Source: Cercophora sp. LCS_1
Taxonomy: Eukaryota; Ascomycota; Sordariomycetes; Sordariales; Lasiosphaeriaceae
Length of the DNA: 64,000 nt
Direction of reading: 5' to 3'
NCBI GenBank assembly: GCA_036250225.1
Contig: JAPZLL010000012.1
Location: 744,001 to 808,000, forward strand
Shown here in pieces: positions 10,066 through 21,138 of the stretch; the stretch's first letter is position 1, and every line of letters begins with the position of its first letter. Below the pieces are notes generated by a model. That model saw only the letters and a list, made by a program, of their open reading frames with translations, made no database searches and had not been told where the DNA came from. The translations under genes and the position numbers were made by a program.

Positions 10066-12416
10066 ATGTCGGACAAGGAACACCGGGAGTACGACGAGAC
10101 CGAGGGGTCGCTCGACCCGGGGCTGCTGTACACTAAGGAGTACTGCATTGGTTGGTCATCCCGCGACAACTCTTTGGGAAACACCAGTTTTGCTGACACT
10201 GTCGCCTTTTCTCTCTCTCTCCAGGCGGAGGTAGCTTTGGCAAGGTCTACAAAGGGTAGGAATAGCACATGTTGTCTTGTCTGCCATTGCCCTCGCCTGT
10301 TGACTGACATGGAACGCACAGAGTTGATAAGAGGACTGGCCATGCCGTCGCCATCAAGGTCATTGACATCGAGAGTGCCGAAGACGAAGTGGAGGATATC
10401 ATCCAGGAGATTGCTATCCTTTCCGAGTTGCAGTCGCCCCATGTCACCAAGTACTATGGCTCGTATGCCAAGGGTGCCGAGCTATGGATTGTGATGGAGT
10501 TTTGCTCGGGTGGGAGCTGCGCCGACTTGATGAAGCCGGGCTTGATTGGCGAGGATTACATTGCCATTATTGTGCGCGAGCTGCTGCTAGGGTTGGATTA
10601 CCTTCACGGGGACAAGAAGCTGCACCGGGATGTCAAAGGTAGGTCCCAATGTTGTCGCGGAGATAGGGGTTCCTAACACTGTACAGCTGCCAACGTCCTC
10701 CTGTCCGCCAACGGCCAGGTCAAGCTCGCCGACTTTGGCGTCTCTGGCCAGCTTTCGGCAACGATGACCAAGAAGAACACATTCGTAGGCACGCCGTTCT
10801 GGATGGCGCCTGAGGTGATCAAACAAAGTGGCTATGATCACAAGGCGGATATTTGGTCCCTCGGCATCACAGCGCTCGAGTTGGCCAACGGAGAGCCGCC
10901 GTATGCCGACATTCATCCCATGAAAGTTCTATTTCTCATCCCGAAAAATCCTCCACCGCGATTAGACGGGAATTTCACCAAGGCGTTCAAGGACTTTATC
11001 GAGCTATGTCTGCAGCGAGATCCAAGAGACAGACCGTCAGCAAAGGACCTTCTCAAGCATCCGTTTATCCGACGGGCGAAGAAGACGACGTACCTCACTG
11101 AGCTTATTGAGCGGTATAGCAGGTGGAGTGCCACGAACAAGCAGGACGAGGAGGAAGGGTTTGACGGGGACGATGCAAACCATGTCGAGAACCGCGGACC
11201 CATCAATGAGGATATGTGGGACTTTGGCACGGTGCGCCTGGTCGGCGATCGGGGCAACGTGGTCCACAGGCCAGGGCTGCTCAGCGTCTTGGATGAGTCG
11301 TCAACAAATGCAAGGTCGTCCAGGACCCACGAGAGCATGGGCGACTATGGGGAGCGGCGGCGAGAGGGCAGCCCGGCAAAGCTCGGGTTAGTAGAAGCAA
11401 GAGACACGCTGAAGGTGCTAGGCGTCGGAGCCAGTGGAAGCGGCACATCGAGACAGACATCTCCACAACGGAGACCCGTGCCGGCGTCAAACATTACACC
11501 GCCGTCCCCACAAGGTGTTCCGCTACCCGGATCGCCCCGCAGAAGTTTCCAGCCAGAGACGCCTCGTGCGTCATTATCGAAGCCAATGCCCCCAATTCCC
11601 GTCGGCAACTCCCCAGACTACGACCGGGTACTTCAGGAGCAGCTGCAGCGCGAAATGGGCGGGATTAACTTGGGCGCAGCAATACAAAGTACCAGCATAT
11701 TCCCTCAACACGTCCAGCAACAACGCCAGGTCTCGGCAACTAGGGTAGCTCCTATGAGAATTCCAGAAATTCCACCCTTCCGTGGTGGACAACAACAGCA
11801 GCAGCAGCAGCAGCAGCAGCCTCCGATGAGAGTCCCAATCCCGGGTTCCCAGGCCCAGGCCCAGGCCGCCCAACTAGCACTTAATAGCAATCAACTGCAG
11901 CAGGCCCAGAACCAGTTCTACAACCAATACCAGTCGCCGCAAATACCGCCCCATAGGAATTACGGCGCTGCACAGGGTCTACCACCGGTCCCTACCAAGG
12001 AAACCCCTCGGCCACCTGTATCCACCTCGTCCACGCCCGAGCCTGCCTCGGGGCCGCTTTCGTTCCCCCCTTTTACCCCTGCGAACGCCAACGGCGACCT
12101 CGACGCGCTGAACGACGTCATCTTCCCTGCTCTCGAGGAGGCGCTTAAGCGACGCCAAATCCGGCTGCAGCAGCTCTACCGACCCGAACCCGGCGCCCCG
12201 ATGGCCGCCCCGACGCCCAAGCAACAGCGCGCTGAGGCAGCACACGAAAAGATACGGAAGCTGGTCTACAAACTTGCTCATGTCTGCAAGGAGATTGACC
12301 ACTACGACAAGCAGGAGCCGGTAGGCATGGGTAAAGACGTCGGGGCGTTCCTGGAGGGCTTGCTGGAGGAGATTCTAGTCAGGGTTGAGCCCCTTGACGA
12401 AGAAGAAGAGGCTTAG
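10066..12416 (+). CDS. Ste20-family germinal-centre (GCK-III) serine/threonine kinase
   Basis: Exons are 10066-10150, 10225-10255, 10322-10638 and 10687-12416, encoding 720 residues. The joins rebuild an intact kinase domain: glycine loop GGGSFG (29-34), VAIK lysine K51, HRDVK (140-144), DFG (160-162), and an activation segment ending GTPFWMAPE. The domain ends near residue 275. It most resembles the MST3/YSK1-like fungal kinases such as Neurospora MST-1, which act in septation and polarity signalling (family knowledge; which orthologue is not settled). The C-terminal half is disordered, rich in Pro/Gln/Ser, with a CAG-encoded run of ten Gln (nt 11790-11819). It ends in a conserved helical block (about 600-715) containing EALKRRQIRLQQLYRP. 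The start ATG is chosen because it directly precedes the kinase N-lobe. Confidence 0.92.
11790..11819 (+). repeat. CAA/CAG microsatellite encoding Gln10
   Basis: Two CAA then eight CAG codons inside the disordered tail of the kinase gene. It is followed by CCAGGC repeats around 11850-11868. Confidence 0.9.
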
Positions 12417-13898
12417 GTTTTGATGGGCAGAAGAAGTGCTGGCGCCAATGCTAGTGCTTATGAAGATATATGATGGATAGGATTACGATTGGGAAGGAGA
12501 AGCGGGAAGCGGTAATTCTTCCGAGTTGGGATATTGGACTTGTATGGCTAGCGTTGTTGATCACAGTGGCAAGCGCTTGGCGCTGCTGTCGCTGATGTTG
12601 AGTGTATTCAAGGTGTAGGCGTGTCTGGAGTTTATCGGTCAGATAAGATATCGGTCAGCGGAAAAGAATTTCGTTTGTTTTGATATGTTATTGCATGGGC
12701 TGCGTGGTGTGTGTGGTCCCTGACGTTTGAAGTCGAGTTCACGGTGCTCAAAGTCCTCCGTGATGGCGTTGTAACGCCCTTTTCACTCTAAAGACTTTCT
12801 TTCCCTGCTGTTTTAAGAACGTTGGGTGCGTAATAGAGACGGGTGTGAGCTTGTTTTTTTTTTTTTTTTTTACGAAAGCGTCTCATCCTTTGCTGACGTT
12901 GAGCCCCCCCCCCAGGCTCTCAGTCCTCTTGCAGTATAAACTAGAGCCCTCCCTTCGGTTTCCCACCAGGGCAACAATGCAATCCTTTGTTCGATGTCGT
13001 CCGGACCGATATTCAATGCACTGAGGGGAACCTGGTGATGATCCGGAACAATGATAATAGCTGATGTGACAAGAGTGGCGATGTTTCTGCGGTCAATGGT
13101 GAAACTAGCCTCCCGGGATGTTTTGGGCGGTAACCCTGAGGGTCGAGCTGCGTGTGGTGTGGGAGGGACGGGTGTCACGGCGGGTGCAAGTGAGATCAGA
13201 CTGGGAGGGTGCGGCAGTGCGGCAGTCCCCGTGGTGACGGCTTCGGTCTCAGTGGAAGGGGCTGTGCTCTTTCATGGGTGCATGTGACGAGGAATAGGAA
13301 GCCGCAGTTACAACGACAACAACACCGCGCCCCGTTCGTCACCGTCAACCCCATCATTGGAGATGTGTGGGAGACGGCGGTGGCGCCGACGAAGCTGTTT
13401 GCGAGGGACAAAGCGTGCGAAAGTGACAAAGCTTACCCGGATCAACTGATCTTGGTTGCAAGGCCAAAGGCCATAAAACAGCGGGGTAATGATTTGCCCG
13501 TGTTATACCAGATCTGCCTGGGATACAGGCGTGGTAAGGCATTAGAGGGGGATAAAACGTGTGCGTGGATGGTCCGATGGCTGGTGACACAGTGGGAGGT
13601 GCCCTGTATTTTTAGCTGGGTAGGGTGCTGTTGAGAAAATGCAGGGTAGGCAAGAAAGTCGCAGGGTAGGTAAGGATCTTGCAGTGCGAGGTGTCTTGTG
13701 ATGGGGTGGGTGGTGATCCCATGTTAGCCACGTCCCCAACTTTCACTCGCTTGCTTGATTACGTTCAACACGGCAAGACGTTCGGGACGTTCTTCTTATT
13801 GACGAGCTCAGCGTTCGGCTGTTGGCGCAAAACGAATAACATGGCCTCCATCGCACGGCAACACCTGCAACAACCACCAGAACAAAACAAGAAGGGGA
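12417..13898. other. Intergenic region, kinase 3' flank
   Basis: About 1.5 kb with no supportable gene. It contains a T run at about 12854-12871, a C run at 12905-12913, and two copies of GCAGGGTAGG at 13641 and 13661. Open frames on both strands are short and overlap without conserved-looking sequence. Confidence 0.55.
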
Positions 13899-14525
13899 TC
13901 AAGCAACGCCCGTCAAAGTCTGCGGCTCAATAACCAAATCCAACGGACTGCAATCCGTCATCTCAGTCGAATACAGCTCGCCCTGCGTCCAATCCGGATT
14001 CTTCCAGTCCGTCACCGTGCAATTGAGACTAAACACAACGGTTCCCTCGCCATGGAACTGCACACTATTATTTTATCCCTATCAGCAACCCAACCACTCC
14101 CCCCCCCCTTTGCTATGAACAAGTAGTACTCACTCAGAAGGATCATCTTGACAACTCCAATCCTGCTTGACGCTCAACTTCCCGCCAGCCTTGTCATACT
14201 GAAACGCGGCCTTGCTGCCCGCCGGTCCCGTGCAGTCGAACCACTGGTCGCCGTAAAAGAAATCGATGGGCTGCGAGCTGGCGGCCGCGCACTGCATGAC
14301 GTAGTCGATGGCCGTGTTGGTCAGGGTGAACTCGACGTTTCCTGCGTCGATCTGGTGGGAGGGTGTGCTGAAGATGACCTGGGAGCGGTAGTGGAAGCCC
14401 ATGGCGATCCAATTCATGGCGCTGAGGGTGATTTGCTTGCAGGTCTTGGGGCCGTCGCCTGCTGCGGTTGGGGCGGCGGAGGCGAGGGTGGCTAGGAGGA
14501 GGGGGAAGAGGGTTGTCAGGGCCAT
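13899..14525 (-). CDS. Small secreted cysteine-containing protein, possibly AA1/AltA1-like
   Basis: Exons on the minus strand are 14525-14134 and 14064-13899, encoding 185 residues. The splice GA|GTGAGT to AATAATAG| gives DVQFHGEGTV in frame. The first 18-20 residues (MALTTLFPLLLATLASA) are a clear signal peptide, which decides the start. The mature part has about six cysteines (in TCKQ, VMQC, FDCT, WSCQ, LNCT, TDCS), suggesting three disulfides. The pattern FHYRSQVIF, an aromatic-rich centre and the FYGDQWFDC block resemble fungal secreted proteins annotated with an AA1-like (Alt a 1 type) beta-barrel. That assignment is tentative. It is presumably exported to wall or medium; no function is assigned. 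A TATAAG sequence lies 86 bases before the ATG. Confidence 0.75.
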
Positions 14526-15925
14526 CTTGGTCAAAGTATGCTGGAATGAGGCTTTTAGATATGGTGGTGATGTTGGTCCCGAAAATCCAAAGATGTCTGC
14601 GAAGAGCCGTCTTATATCCCCATCCTGATGGCCCAAGCCTTGGGACTGCACCTCGTGTACCTCCTCTTCCAAGCCGCCGAGCGAGCAAGCACACAAAGTA
14701 TGACATCGTGAAAAGCATTGTGTTTCGTTGTTCGTCGTTTTTGCGGCCGTCCCTTGGGTTGTCAACCGAGCATGACGTCTCGTATTTTTTTTTTCTCTCT
14801 TACAAATCACCACCAAGAGCCAGTCCAGAGCATCGTCAGTCTCGTGCACAACCTCGGCAAACCCCGACCCTGACAGGTTACCAAATCCTCCCCCTCCAAC
14901 ATCGGATATGCATGTCTCGCGTACCTTCTTGTCCAACCCAGCACCATTCTGGTGACAAAGGTGAGGGGCCGCACCGCTCACCGCTTCCTGTCTTCGTATC
15001 TGACACGGTATGGGCACAGCCCCGACTGCCACTGCCAGCCGCTCAAAAGAGTCAACAGAATAACAACACCGACGTCGTTGTCCAATCTCATCCAGTCCTG
15101 CCTATCTTGCCTTAAAAACTCGATCGCGGGATGTCCATTGCCAGTGTGTTACCACGGCCCCCAACGTCACAGCTAAATGCTCCCCCGATCGAGCAAAAAC
15201 AAGGGGACCCGAACAAAATGAGAGACACCCCCAAAACTGAGACCCAGAAATATTCCCCGAATCCAGTCACCGCTCGCAAAACCAAGACATGCGAGACCAA
15301 GATGAGCGGAGAAAACGGGGTCTGATAACATCGCGGTTGCTCCAACGGTCCAACGGGGCCAACGGAGCTGGGCATTCCCATTCGTTTCTGTCCCAATTCT
15401 AGACGAAAGAAAGAGAAGGGTGGGGGGAGAGGGGAGCGGTGAGAAAAGCCGGTTGCACTTGGAGACGGTGGGAGAAACCATGACCGAGATGCCGAGCTTT
15501 GGGTTGAGGAAAAAGGAGACGGCCCCGGGTAGGTGAGACGAGATCTGATGGGATGGGCATCGGGGGATTGGAGGCCGATGGGTTAGTCTCTTTCACTTTC
15601 TTCCCAGTTCCATGTCGGTGGGATGGATGCATTGACGACGTTGCCGTAGACAACCAATATTCGGCCGGGACAGGAGCATTGCAGTGAAACAGAGGCACGG
15701 TTTAGTGGACTGCGCGGTCTGTAGGCGAGAAAAGCGCAGGGTAGATAGGCAAAGATTGCAGGGTAGGCAGACAAGCGACGACGGCTACGACGGCCACGAC
15801 GGTGACGGTGACGGTGAAGGCACCCCGCAAGAGGTGACCAGTTCAATTCCTTGTTAGATTCATTGCTAACTGTCTGAATTCCAGATCATATCCACATCAT
15901 ATCGTCCACGCGATGATAGTGACAC
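14526..15925. other. Intergenic region with short GC-rich repeats
   Basis: No supportable gene. It carries the promoter of the secreted-protein gene, an imperfect GACGGY/CGACGG repeat at 15777-15817, and two GCAGGGTAGR copies at 15736 and 15758. A minus-strand frame continues open upstream of 14525, but the signal peptide argues against its use. Confidence 0.55.
14611..14616 (-). promoter_or_regulatory. TATA-like element upstream of the secreted-protein gene
   Basis: TATAAG on the minus strand, 86 bases upstream of the ATG at 14525. Placement fits a fungal core promoter. Function is inferred. Confidence 0.4.
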
Positions 15926-16963
15926 TTAGAGCTGGTCAATCAGCTTCTCAGCGGCATAATCGATGTTAGTGCCCCAGGTCGTAGCCTTGGACTGCAAGTA
16001 CAAGATGCCGTCCTTGATCACAACCTCCGCGTACGAAGCATACTCGAGACTGTCGACGATGCGGAACTTGAACTCGAGGGACGAAACAGCGTCGAGGAAA
16101 CCCTCTTGGACAAGGTCGTCCTCGCCAACCTTTTGGTACTTCATCTGGTAGGCCAGACCTTCCCAGTACTTGAGCGTAAAGGAGCCAAGATTGTTCTGCC
16201 AGTCGTCGCGGATATCGTTCTTTTTGTTGCTGGCTGCCTCCTTGAGCTTGGCGAACGTCTCCTCAAAGTTGGGGTTCAGGTTGATCTCGTCGTCCTGCTT
16301 GCCCAGCAGCTCGGCAAACTGGTGCCTGACGGCCGCGATGGCGGGCTCGTAGTCCGAGGCAATGCCGAGGCGCGCCGAGAAGCTGAGGGGCTTGTCGGTG
16401 GGGGCGTTGTTGAGGGCGGGCAGGAGGTTGCTCTCGGATAGGGCGTCGTTGATGTTGACACCGAGGCTCGTCGGGTTGAAGATGATCCTCAGCTTGCCAT
16501 CGACGACGTCAACGCCGCAGTATGAGACGCGAGATTCCTCATCAACGTCCATGGTGAGGACGTGGGCGCTGGCAATCTCGTTGACCTCGCCAATGAGGCT
16601 GTCGTAGCGGCCGCCCAAGTACTTGAGGTAGTAGACGGCGCCCTCGACGTAGCTGCTCAAACGTCAGTCTGGTACCACAATGAGTGCGCGGTAGCGTAAA
16701 CGTACCTCTTGATGCAGCTTCCCAGTGACTCCTTGGCGTAGCCGTCGTTGTGGTAAGGCCAGACGGCATTGGGGTTGATATCAACGGTCCATTCCTGGCC
16801 GAGGATTTCTGACAACTGCTGCTCAAGGTCTTTCTTGTTGTTGTCCCACTCGTCACGCACTGATACATGTTTAGTCTCTACACTGAACAAAACGGGGAGA
16901 TATATCCTTACCGTTCTTGCGGAGAGCAAGAGAAAGCTTCTCGGCAGGAGGGAGGCGGACCAT
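15926..16963 (-). CDS. Uncharacterised protein with two internal repeats (family A, copy 1)
   Basis: Exons on the minus strand are 16963-16912, 16859-16706 and 16652-15926, encoding 310 residues. Both introns have good sites and their removal keeps one open frame. I do not recognise the family. There is no signal peptide, transmembrane segment or Cys pattern; the protein is acidic and likely cytosolic. It appears to be an internal duplication. Residues about 15-130 and 165-305 share an order of elements: amphipathic helix with RDEW / RDDW, a helix with YVEGAVYYLKY / YWEGLAYQMKY, then strands ending VDGKLRIIF / IKDGILYLQ and SLGVNIND / TWGTNIDY. The divergent neighbour at 17974 looks like a diverged paralogue. 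A TATAAA lies 130 bases upstream. Confidence 0.8.
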
Positions 16964-17973
16964 TTTGACGGGACTGAACTTGGGAGTTGACTGAAAATTG
17001 GGAGTTTGAACGTGAAGGAAGCAGTGAAGCTGAAGAGGCAGATGATGATGATACTGACGAGAACCCGATATCCCAACAGCAGACACCTCCTCTTTATACC
17101 CAATCCATCGCCGCCCAACGCAGCCACGGGCCGACGACCGACCCCTCCATTTCGATGGCGTCTTCACGAAACAGACATCCCGGAACGTTTTCTGCAGTCC
17201 GAATTGCTGGTCAAAGCAGGAGCTGAAAGCAAAGCTGCCTGCGCCGTGACCCGCACTGAGTCAAGCGGTGGGCACCTCGAACAACTCCCTCACCCCCGGT
17301 ACCATGTGTACCCTCTTCTGGTCTGGGCGGCGACCTCGCCCGCTCACCGCACAATCCCATCGGCAGCGGGGATGGCAAAAGTCCTCTCTTTCCGCGCGGG
17401 GTTTCTGCGGAAGGTTGGGAAGCTAACGAACGATGGCGCTGGGCTGTTGCGCCGGTTGGAGGAACGACGCTGTGGTGGAGCGCCACAGGGGAAGTCCTCA
17501 AGTGACGGAAGCTGCCGTTCAACCCCGCCCACCCAGAGGCCTCTTGGCGCCTGAGCTGAGCTTCCCAACCAACTCGCTTGCACCTCGCTTCCAACCCGAA
17601 TTTTTCACGGAGTGCCATTCACCAAGGCAGCAAGAGCCCTTTTCTCGCCGTGGTGTATCCTTTTGAGAATGGTCGCTCATGATGCTCCCGGGATGTGAGC
17701 GCGGGCTCTGAGTTTGTGAGTCCGCCTTGTTGACTGCCCGCTGGGCGCCCAGCATCACCCCGCGCCAAACCCCTGTCCTGGAGCTTTGTTGTCAAAATTC
17801 AGGGGTTCCGCAGGCGCCACAGTGAGGGCGCCAATCGAACATGTACAAAGTGACACAAGCGTCGCCATGTCGGTCCCGAACTTTTTTGCCCAAGTCTTCA
17901 GCGAGACTCAGGTTGTATTCTCAGGCATCTTGGGTTGTTGTGCTAACGGAAACCGCGCCACCGTTGTAACATC
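16964..17973. other. Divergent promoter region between the two family-A genes
   Basis: About 1 kb between the start codons of two divergently transcribed, apparently paralogous genes. The TATAAA at 17093-17098 serves the minus-strand gene; no comparable TATA is evident for the plus-strand gene. No separate coding region is supported. Confidence 0.55.
17093..17098 (-). promoter_or_regulatory. TATA box of the two-repeat protein gene
   Basis: TATAAA on the minus strand, 130 bases before the ATG at 16963, in an otherwise GC-balanced region. Function is inferred from position. Confidence 0.5.
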
Positions 17974-19068
17974 ATGCCTTCATTGTAAGTCCAAAAGTTA
18001 GCCCTCTTGGTAACTCCTTAGGCAGCTAACAGCACCAGACCGCTCAAGGTTCAGGTCGCCATCCGGGACCACTGGAACAAGACCGATGGACCTTTGCAGA
18101 CCGCCCTGAAGGACCTCCACGAGCTTCTGGGACACGAGATAGCCATCGATCCAGAATGGCAACTTCTCCTGACCGAGCTGGACAAGTTCTACCCCGACAA
18201 GGCCAACTTTGTCATCATCGTGGCCGGATGCGTGCAGGCCTGGGCGAAGAGCATGATTGAGCTGCTCGACGACTCTGCGCACGAGGACTGGACCGAGATC
18301 GTGCTCGAAAAGTCCAAGGCCGGGAGACTGAGATTGTTCCTCGAGGTCTCCAAATCTGAGGCTGGCGCAACGTCATGGTCGAGCGAGCGCAACGGGTTCA
18401 TCGTCAGCCTCCCAAGGAAGACAGTCTACCAGCCGGCTGAACTCTTTCCCATCTTTCGTGGGAGCCTCTTGGCCTGTTTTGAGACGCCAAATAAGCTACA
18501 GTTACCCACCAGACAGGCAGACGAGTGGGCCGACGTAGAACTGGACACGGCGACTGGAAAGCCCGAGGTGGTCGAAAAGACGAGATCAGCCCCGTCCTCC
18601 ACGAGAACAGCCGTCGAATTCCTCCCCAGCGTCATGTCCCTGCCCAGGCCAGATGAGCTCTTTTTGAGAGCGCCTTATCATCTTACCGTCCATCCGGGTC
18701 ATTCCGAAATTGAAATTCACAGCAGCCACAGCCCTTCGCTCAAGGTGCTTGCTGAGTATCTCAAACGGTGGTGTCGGGTCAACCACAACGACACAACAGA
18801 GGTAGCCTCTTTCCCCCAGGCATGCCATGACAAACGCTGACCAATATAGCCGCCTGCAGTCCAAGTGATGCTCTGCCAGTCCGCTTTTGGACTTGGCGAA
18901 ATGTTCGACAGGCTCATCCTCAGCACGAAGGAGACGAGATACACGAACCAGTTCCAAGTGACCACACCCATGGTCATCGCTTTGGTTGAGGGTGTGTTGG
19001 GTTACGAGCTCGTCTCGACACAGGGCGGGTGGAACTTTCGGCGGGACACGGAGTTCAAGACTTTGTAG
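17974..19068 (+). CDS. Uncharacterised two-repeat-family protein (family A, copy 2)
   Basis: Exons are 17974-17984, 18039-18801 and 18850-19068, encoding 330 residues. The short first exon (MPSL) is chosen because it gives MPSLPLKVQVAIRDHW, which matches the N-terminus of the divergent neighbour (RLPPAEKL...VRDEW) in position and sequence. The second intron (GAG|GTAGCC to TATAG|CCG) restores the frame across several stops. The same order of helix (IRDHW...LLGHE), helix (AGCVQAWAKSMIELL) and strand (NGFIVSLPRK) seen in the neighbour is present, followed by a more diverged C-terminal half. No known domain, signal peptide or membrane segment is seen. The gene ends 63 bases before the convergent GH13 gene. 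Family membership is inferred by eye. Confidence 0.75.
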
Positions 19069-19131
19069 TTTCTCAATATTGAAGTAGGAGATACCAGGGT
19101 CAGCAGTCATATCTTCATCGTGATCATTCGC

Positions 19132-21138
19132 TCATTCCCTCCAGCGCGTGTAAATCTTGGCCTCCCAATGCATCAGTGGTTCACGGCCGACCCAATCCGC
19201 CGGCACGTCTCTTTGCTGCGAAACTTCCCTCCAGCCAGGTTGATCTCGATCAGGCCAGTCGGGCACAATATACTCGGCGCCTGGTGTATCTTGATCACTA
19301 AAGTTGGCAACGACGACGACAGGAATGGCACCGCCCCGTTTCCACGCCATAATCCTGCCACCACGACTGGCATCAACGTGGAAAAAGTCGGTATCGTCCT
19401 CACCAAGGGCAGGGCATTTTGTGCGGAACGCAACCAAGTTGGCGACGTATGCGAACAAGGCCTGACGCCACCCTCCATCGTCTTTCCGGGAGTAGTTCAC
19501 GGGATCTGTCTGCTTCTTGCGCATGTCGATGCTTTGGTCCATCTGATCGGCAAACTCTTCACCAGCAAATATCATCGGGATGCCAACGCTCGTCAACAAC
19601 AAGCCGAAGGCCAACTTGGCCCTTCGCGGAATGTCTGCCACGCTGCAATTCTTGAGGAAGTTGTAGAGTCGTTCCTTTCGCGGGCCCTCAATGTCATGGG
19701 ACGTGATGTAGTTGATTGCCTGGGCGCCGTCGGTGAATTTGGCATCTCGCCCATGATCATCGAGGGTGCAGTCCACAAGCTTCCGTACATTCCACTCAAA
19801 GGACTCCTGGTCATCGATGGTCTCTCCAAGAATGGCTGCCCGGAGCCTTCCTTGCCATGGTTCGTTCCAGAGCGCGTTCAAGATGCCGTGGTGTACCATC
19901 GAGACCGGCATGGAAAGCTCCTCCCCAATGACAAGAAATTTGCTGGGATCAAATGCAGGGCCATATCGAGCTTGGTACAGCTCCCAGGCGCGATGAGTAT
20001 AGGAAAGAACAAAGTCGTAATTGCCAATGTTATTGACAGAATCAAGACGAAGTCCACCCAAGCCAAAGTCGATCATCCATCGAGCCAGATGTGTGCGATG
20101 GAAAGCCCATGACGGGTGCACCGAGGGGCTGTTCACGCCAGCTTCAGGGTCGTACGATCGCGCTGACTGAATGTATCTCCACGGCTCGCCTCCCCAGCCC
20201 TCACGCAGCTGCCCATTCCTGTTGGACTGATAGCTATCCGGGTTGCTTCCTTCCATGGAGGGCCGCAAATGAAACTGGCGGTGGTCAATGAAACAATACG
20301 GATCGTGACCAAAAGCCATCACCACATCTGCGAACAGACGAACATTGTGGCTGTGAATCTTGTTGACGAGCTGCACCAAATCGGAAGCAGAGCCAAGATC
20401 ATAGTCAGGCGCGAAGTAGTGCGCGGTGGCATATCCCCATTCGCCGGTGGGCTTTGCGTCCGCAGCAGGCATAATCTCCAAAGCGTTGATGCCGAGGTCG
20501 GCGAGAATAGCTCCATCGCTCACGCTCGCTATTGAAACAAAGCGGTCGCCATGAGCCTCCTTGTCGAACAGGGCAATGACGTCCTTGAATGTCCCAACAT
20601 CGGCATCAACTCCCCGCCCATCATTGCCTGCTTTTGCCCAGGAGACAGGTAGCTCGTAAATGACCAGGTGGTTGTTGCTGGGAAGGGAGGCCTGATCGGG
20701 GACATTAGGTCTTGGGGGCTCCTTGCTGTCGATATCACAGGGCCAGGGTTTGCCATCGCGCACTTTGAGTACTGAAGCAGGTTGTGGGGCATCCGCAGGG
20801 CCCTGCACTACCCGGTAGTCCACGGTGAAGGCGAGAGGATCGGTCACAAGCATTGTGCCCTTTTTTTCAGGTGATGTATCCCCAACCTCGAACCAGCAAT
20901 GGTAGATTCCATCTTCAAGAGCCGGCGATATGGCCTTGGGCTCGAGAAGCCACAGGTCAGTCTTTTCAGCCGAAAGCGTGAGACTGAAGCGACCAAGCTC
21001 GTGGAAAACCTTGGAATCAGGATCGAGGGTGCCGATGACCAAGCGGGGTGCATCGAAAGAAGGCCCAGAGGCAGGAACCCAGAGCACGAAGCTCTCTTGC
21101 CGCAGGTTGAGAATGTCGACAGGATATGTAGTGTTCAT
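19132..21138 (-). CDS. Glycoside hydrolase family 13 (alpha-amylase-type) enzyme
   Basis: Uninterrupted frame of 668 residues. The ATG at 21138 is the first real ATG; the frame stays open upstream only to a TTG at 21219. An N-terminal beta domain (about 1-200) precedes a (beta/alpha)8 barrel. Catalytic regions are visible: region I DVVMAFGH, region II GLRLDSVNN (nucleophile Asp), region III VIGEELS (acid/base Glu) and region IV ITSHD (transition-state Asp). All three acidic residues are therefore present. Region I departs from the usual DVVxNH. The domain layout recalls branching-enzyme or maltooligosyltrehalose-trehalohydrolase relatives, but I cannot fix the specificity. No signal peptide, so probably intracellular alpha-glucan metabolism. 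Convergent with the gene ending at 19068. Confidence 0.85.
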   Translation of the reverse strand: MNTTYPVDILNLRQESFVLWVPASGPSFDAPRLVIGTLDPDSKVFHELGRFSLTLSAEKTDLWLLEPKAISPALEDGIYHCWFEVGDTSPEKKGTMLVTDPLAFTVDYRVVQGPADAPQPASVLKVRDGKPWPCDIDSKEPPRPNVPDQASLPSNNHLVIYELPVSWAKAGNDGRGVDADVGTFKDVIALFDKEAHGDRFVSIASVSDGAILADLGINALEIMPAADAKPTGEWGYATAHYFAPDYDLGSASDLVQLVNKIHSHNVRLFADVVMAFGHDPYCFIDHRQFHLRPSMEGSNPDSYQSNRNGQLREGWGGEPWRYIQSARSYDPEAGVNSPSVHPSWAFHRTHLARWMIDFGLGGLRLDSVNNIGNYDFVLSYTHRAWELYQARYGPAFDPSKFLVIGEELSMPVSMVHHGILNALWNEPWQGRLRAAILGETIDDQESFEWNVRKLVDCTLDDHGRDAKFTDGAQAINYITSHDIEGPRKERLYNFLKNCSVADIPRRAKLAFGLLLTSVGIPMIFAGEEFADQMDQSIDMRKKQTDPVNYSRKDDGGWRQALFAYVANLVAFRTKCPALGEDDTDFFHVDASRGGRIMAWKRGGAIPVVVVANFSDQDTPGAEYIVPDWPDRDQPGWREVSQQRDVPADWVGREPLMHWEAKIYTRWRE

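Noticed and set aside
14526..15032. In-frame N-terminal extension of the secreted-protein gene (about 169 residues)
   Set aside because: It starts at GTG, has no protein-like features, and would bury a clear signal peptide; a TATA-like site lies inside it.
19120..20112. 330-residue plus-strand frame
   Set aside because: Antisense shadow of the GH13 gene; no motifs.
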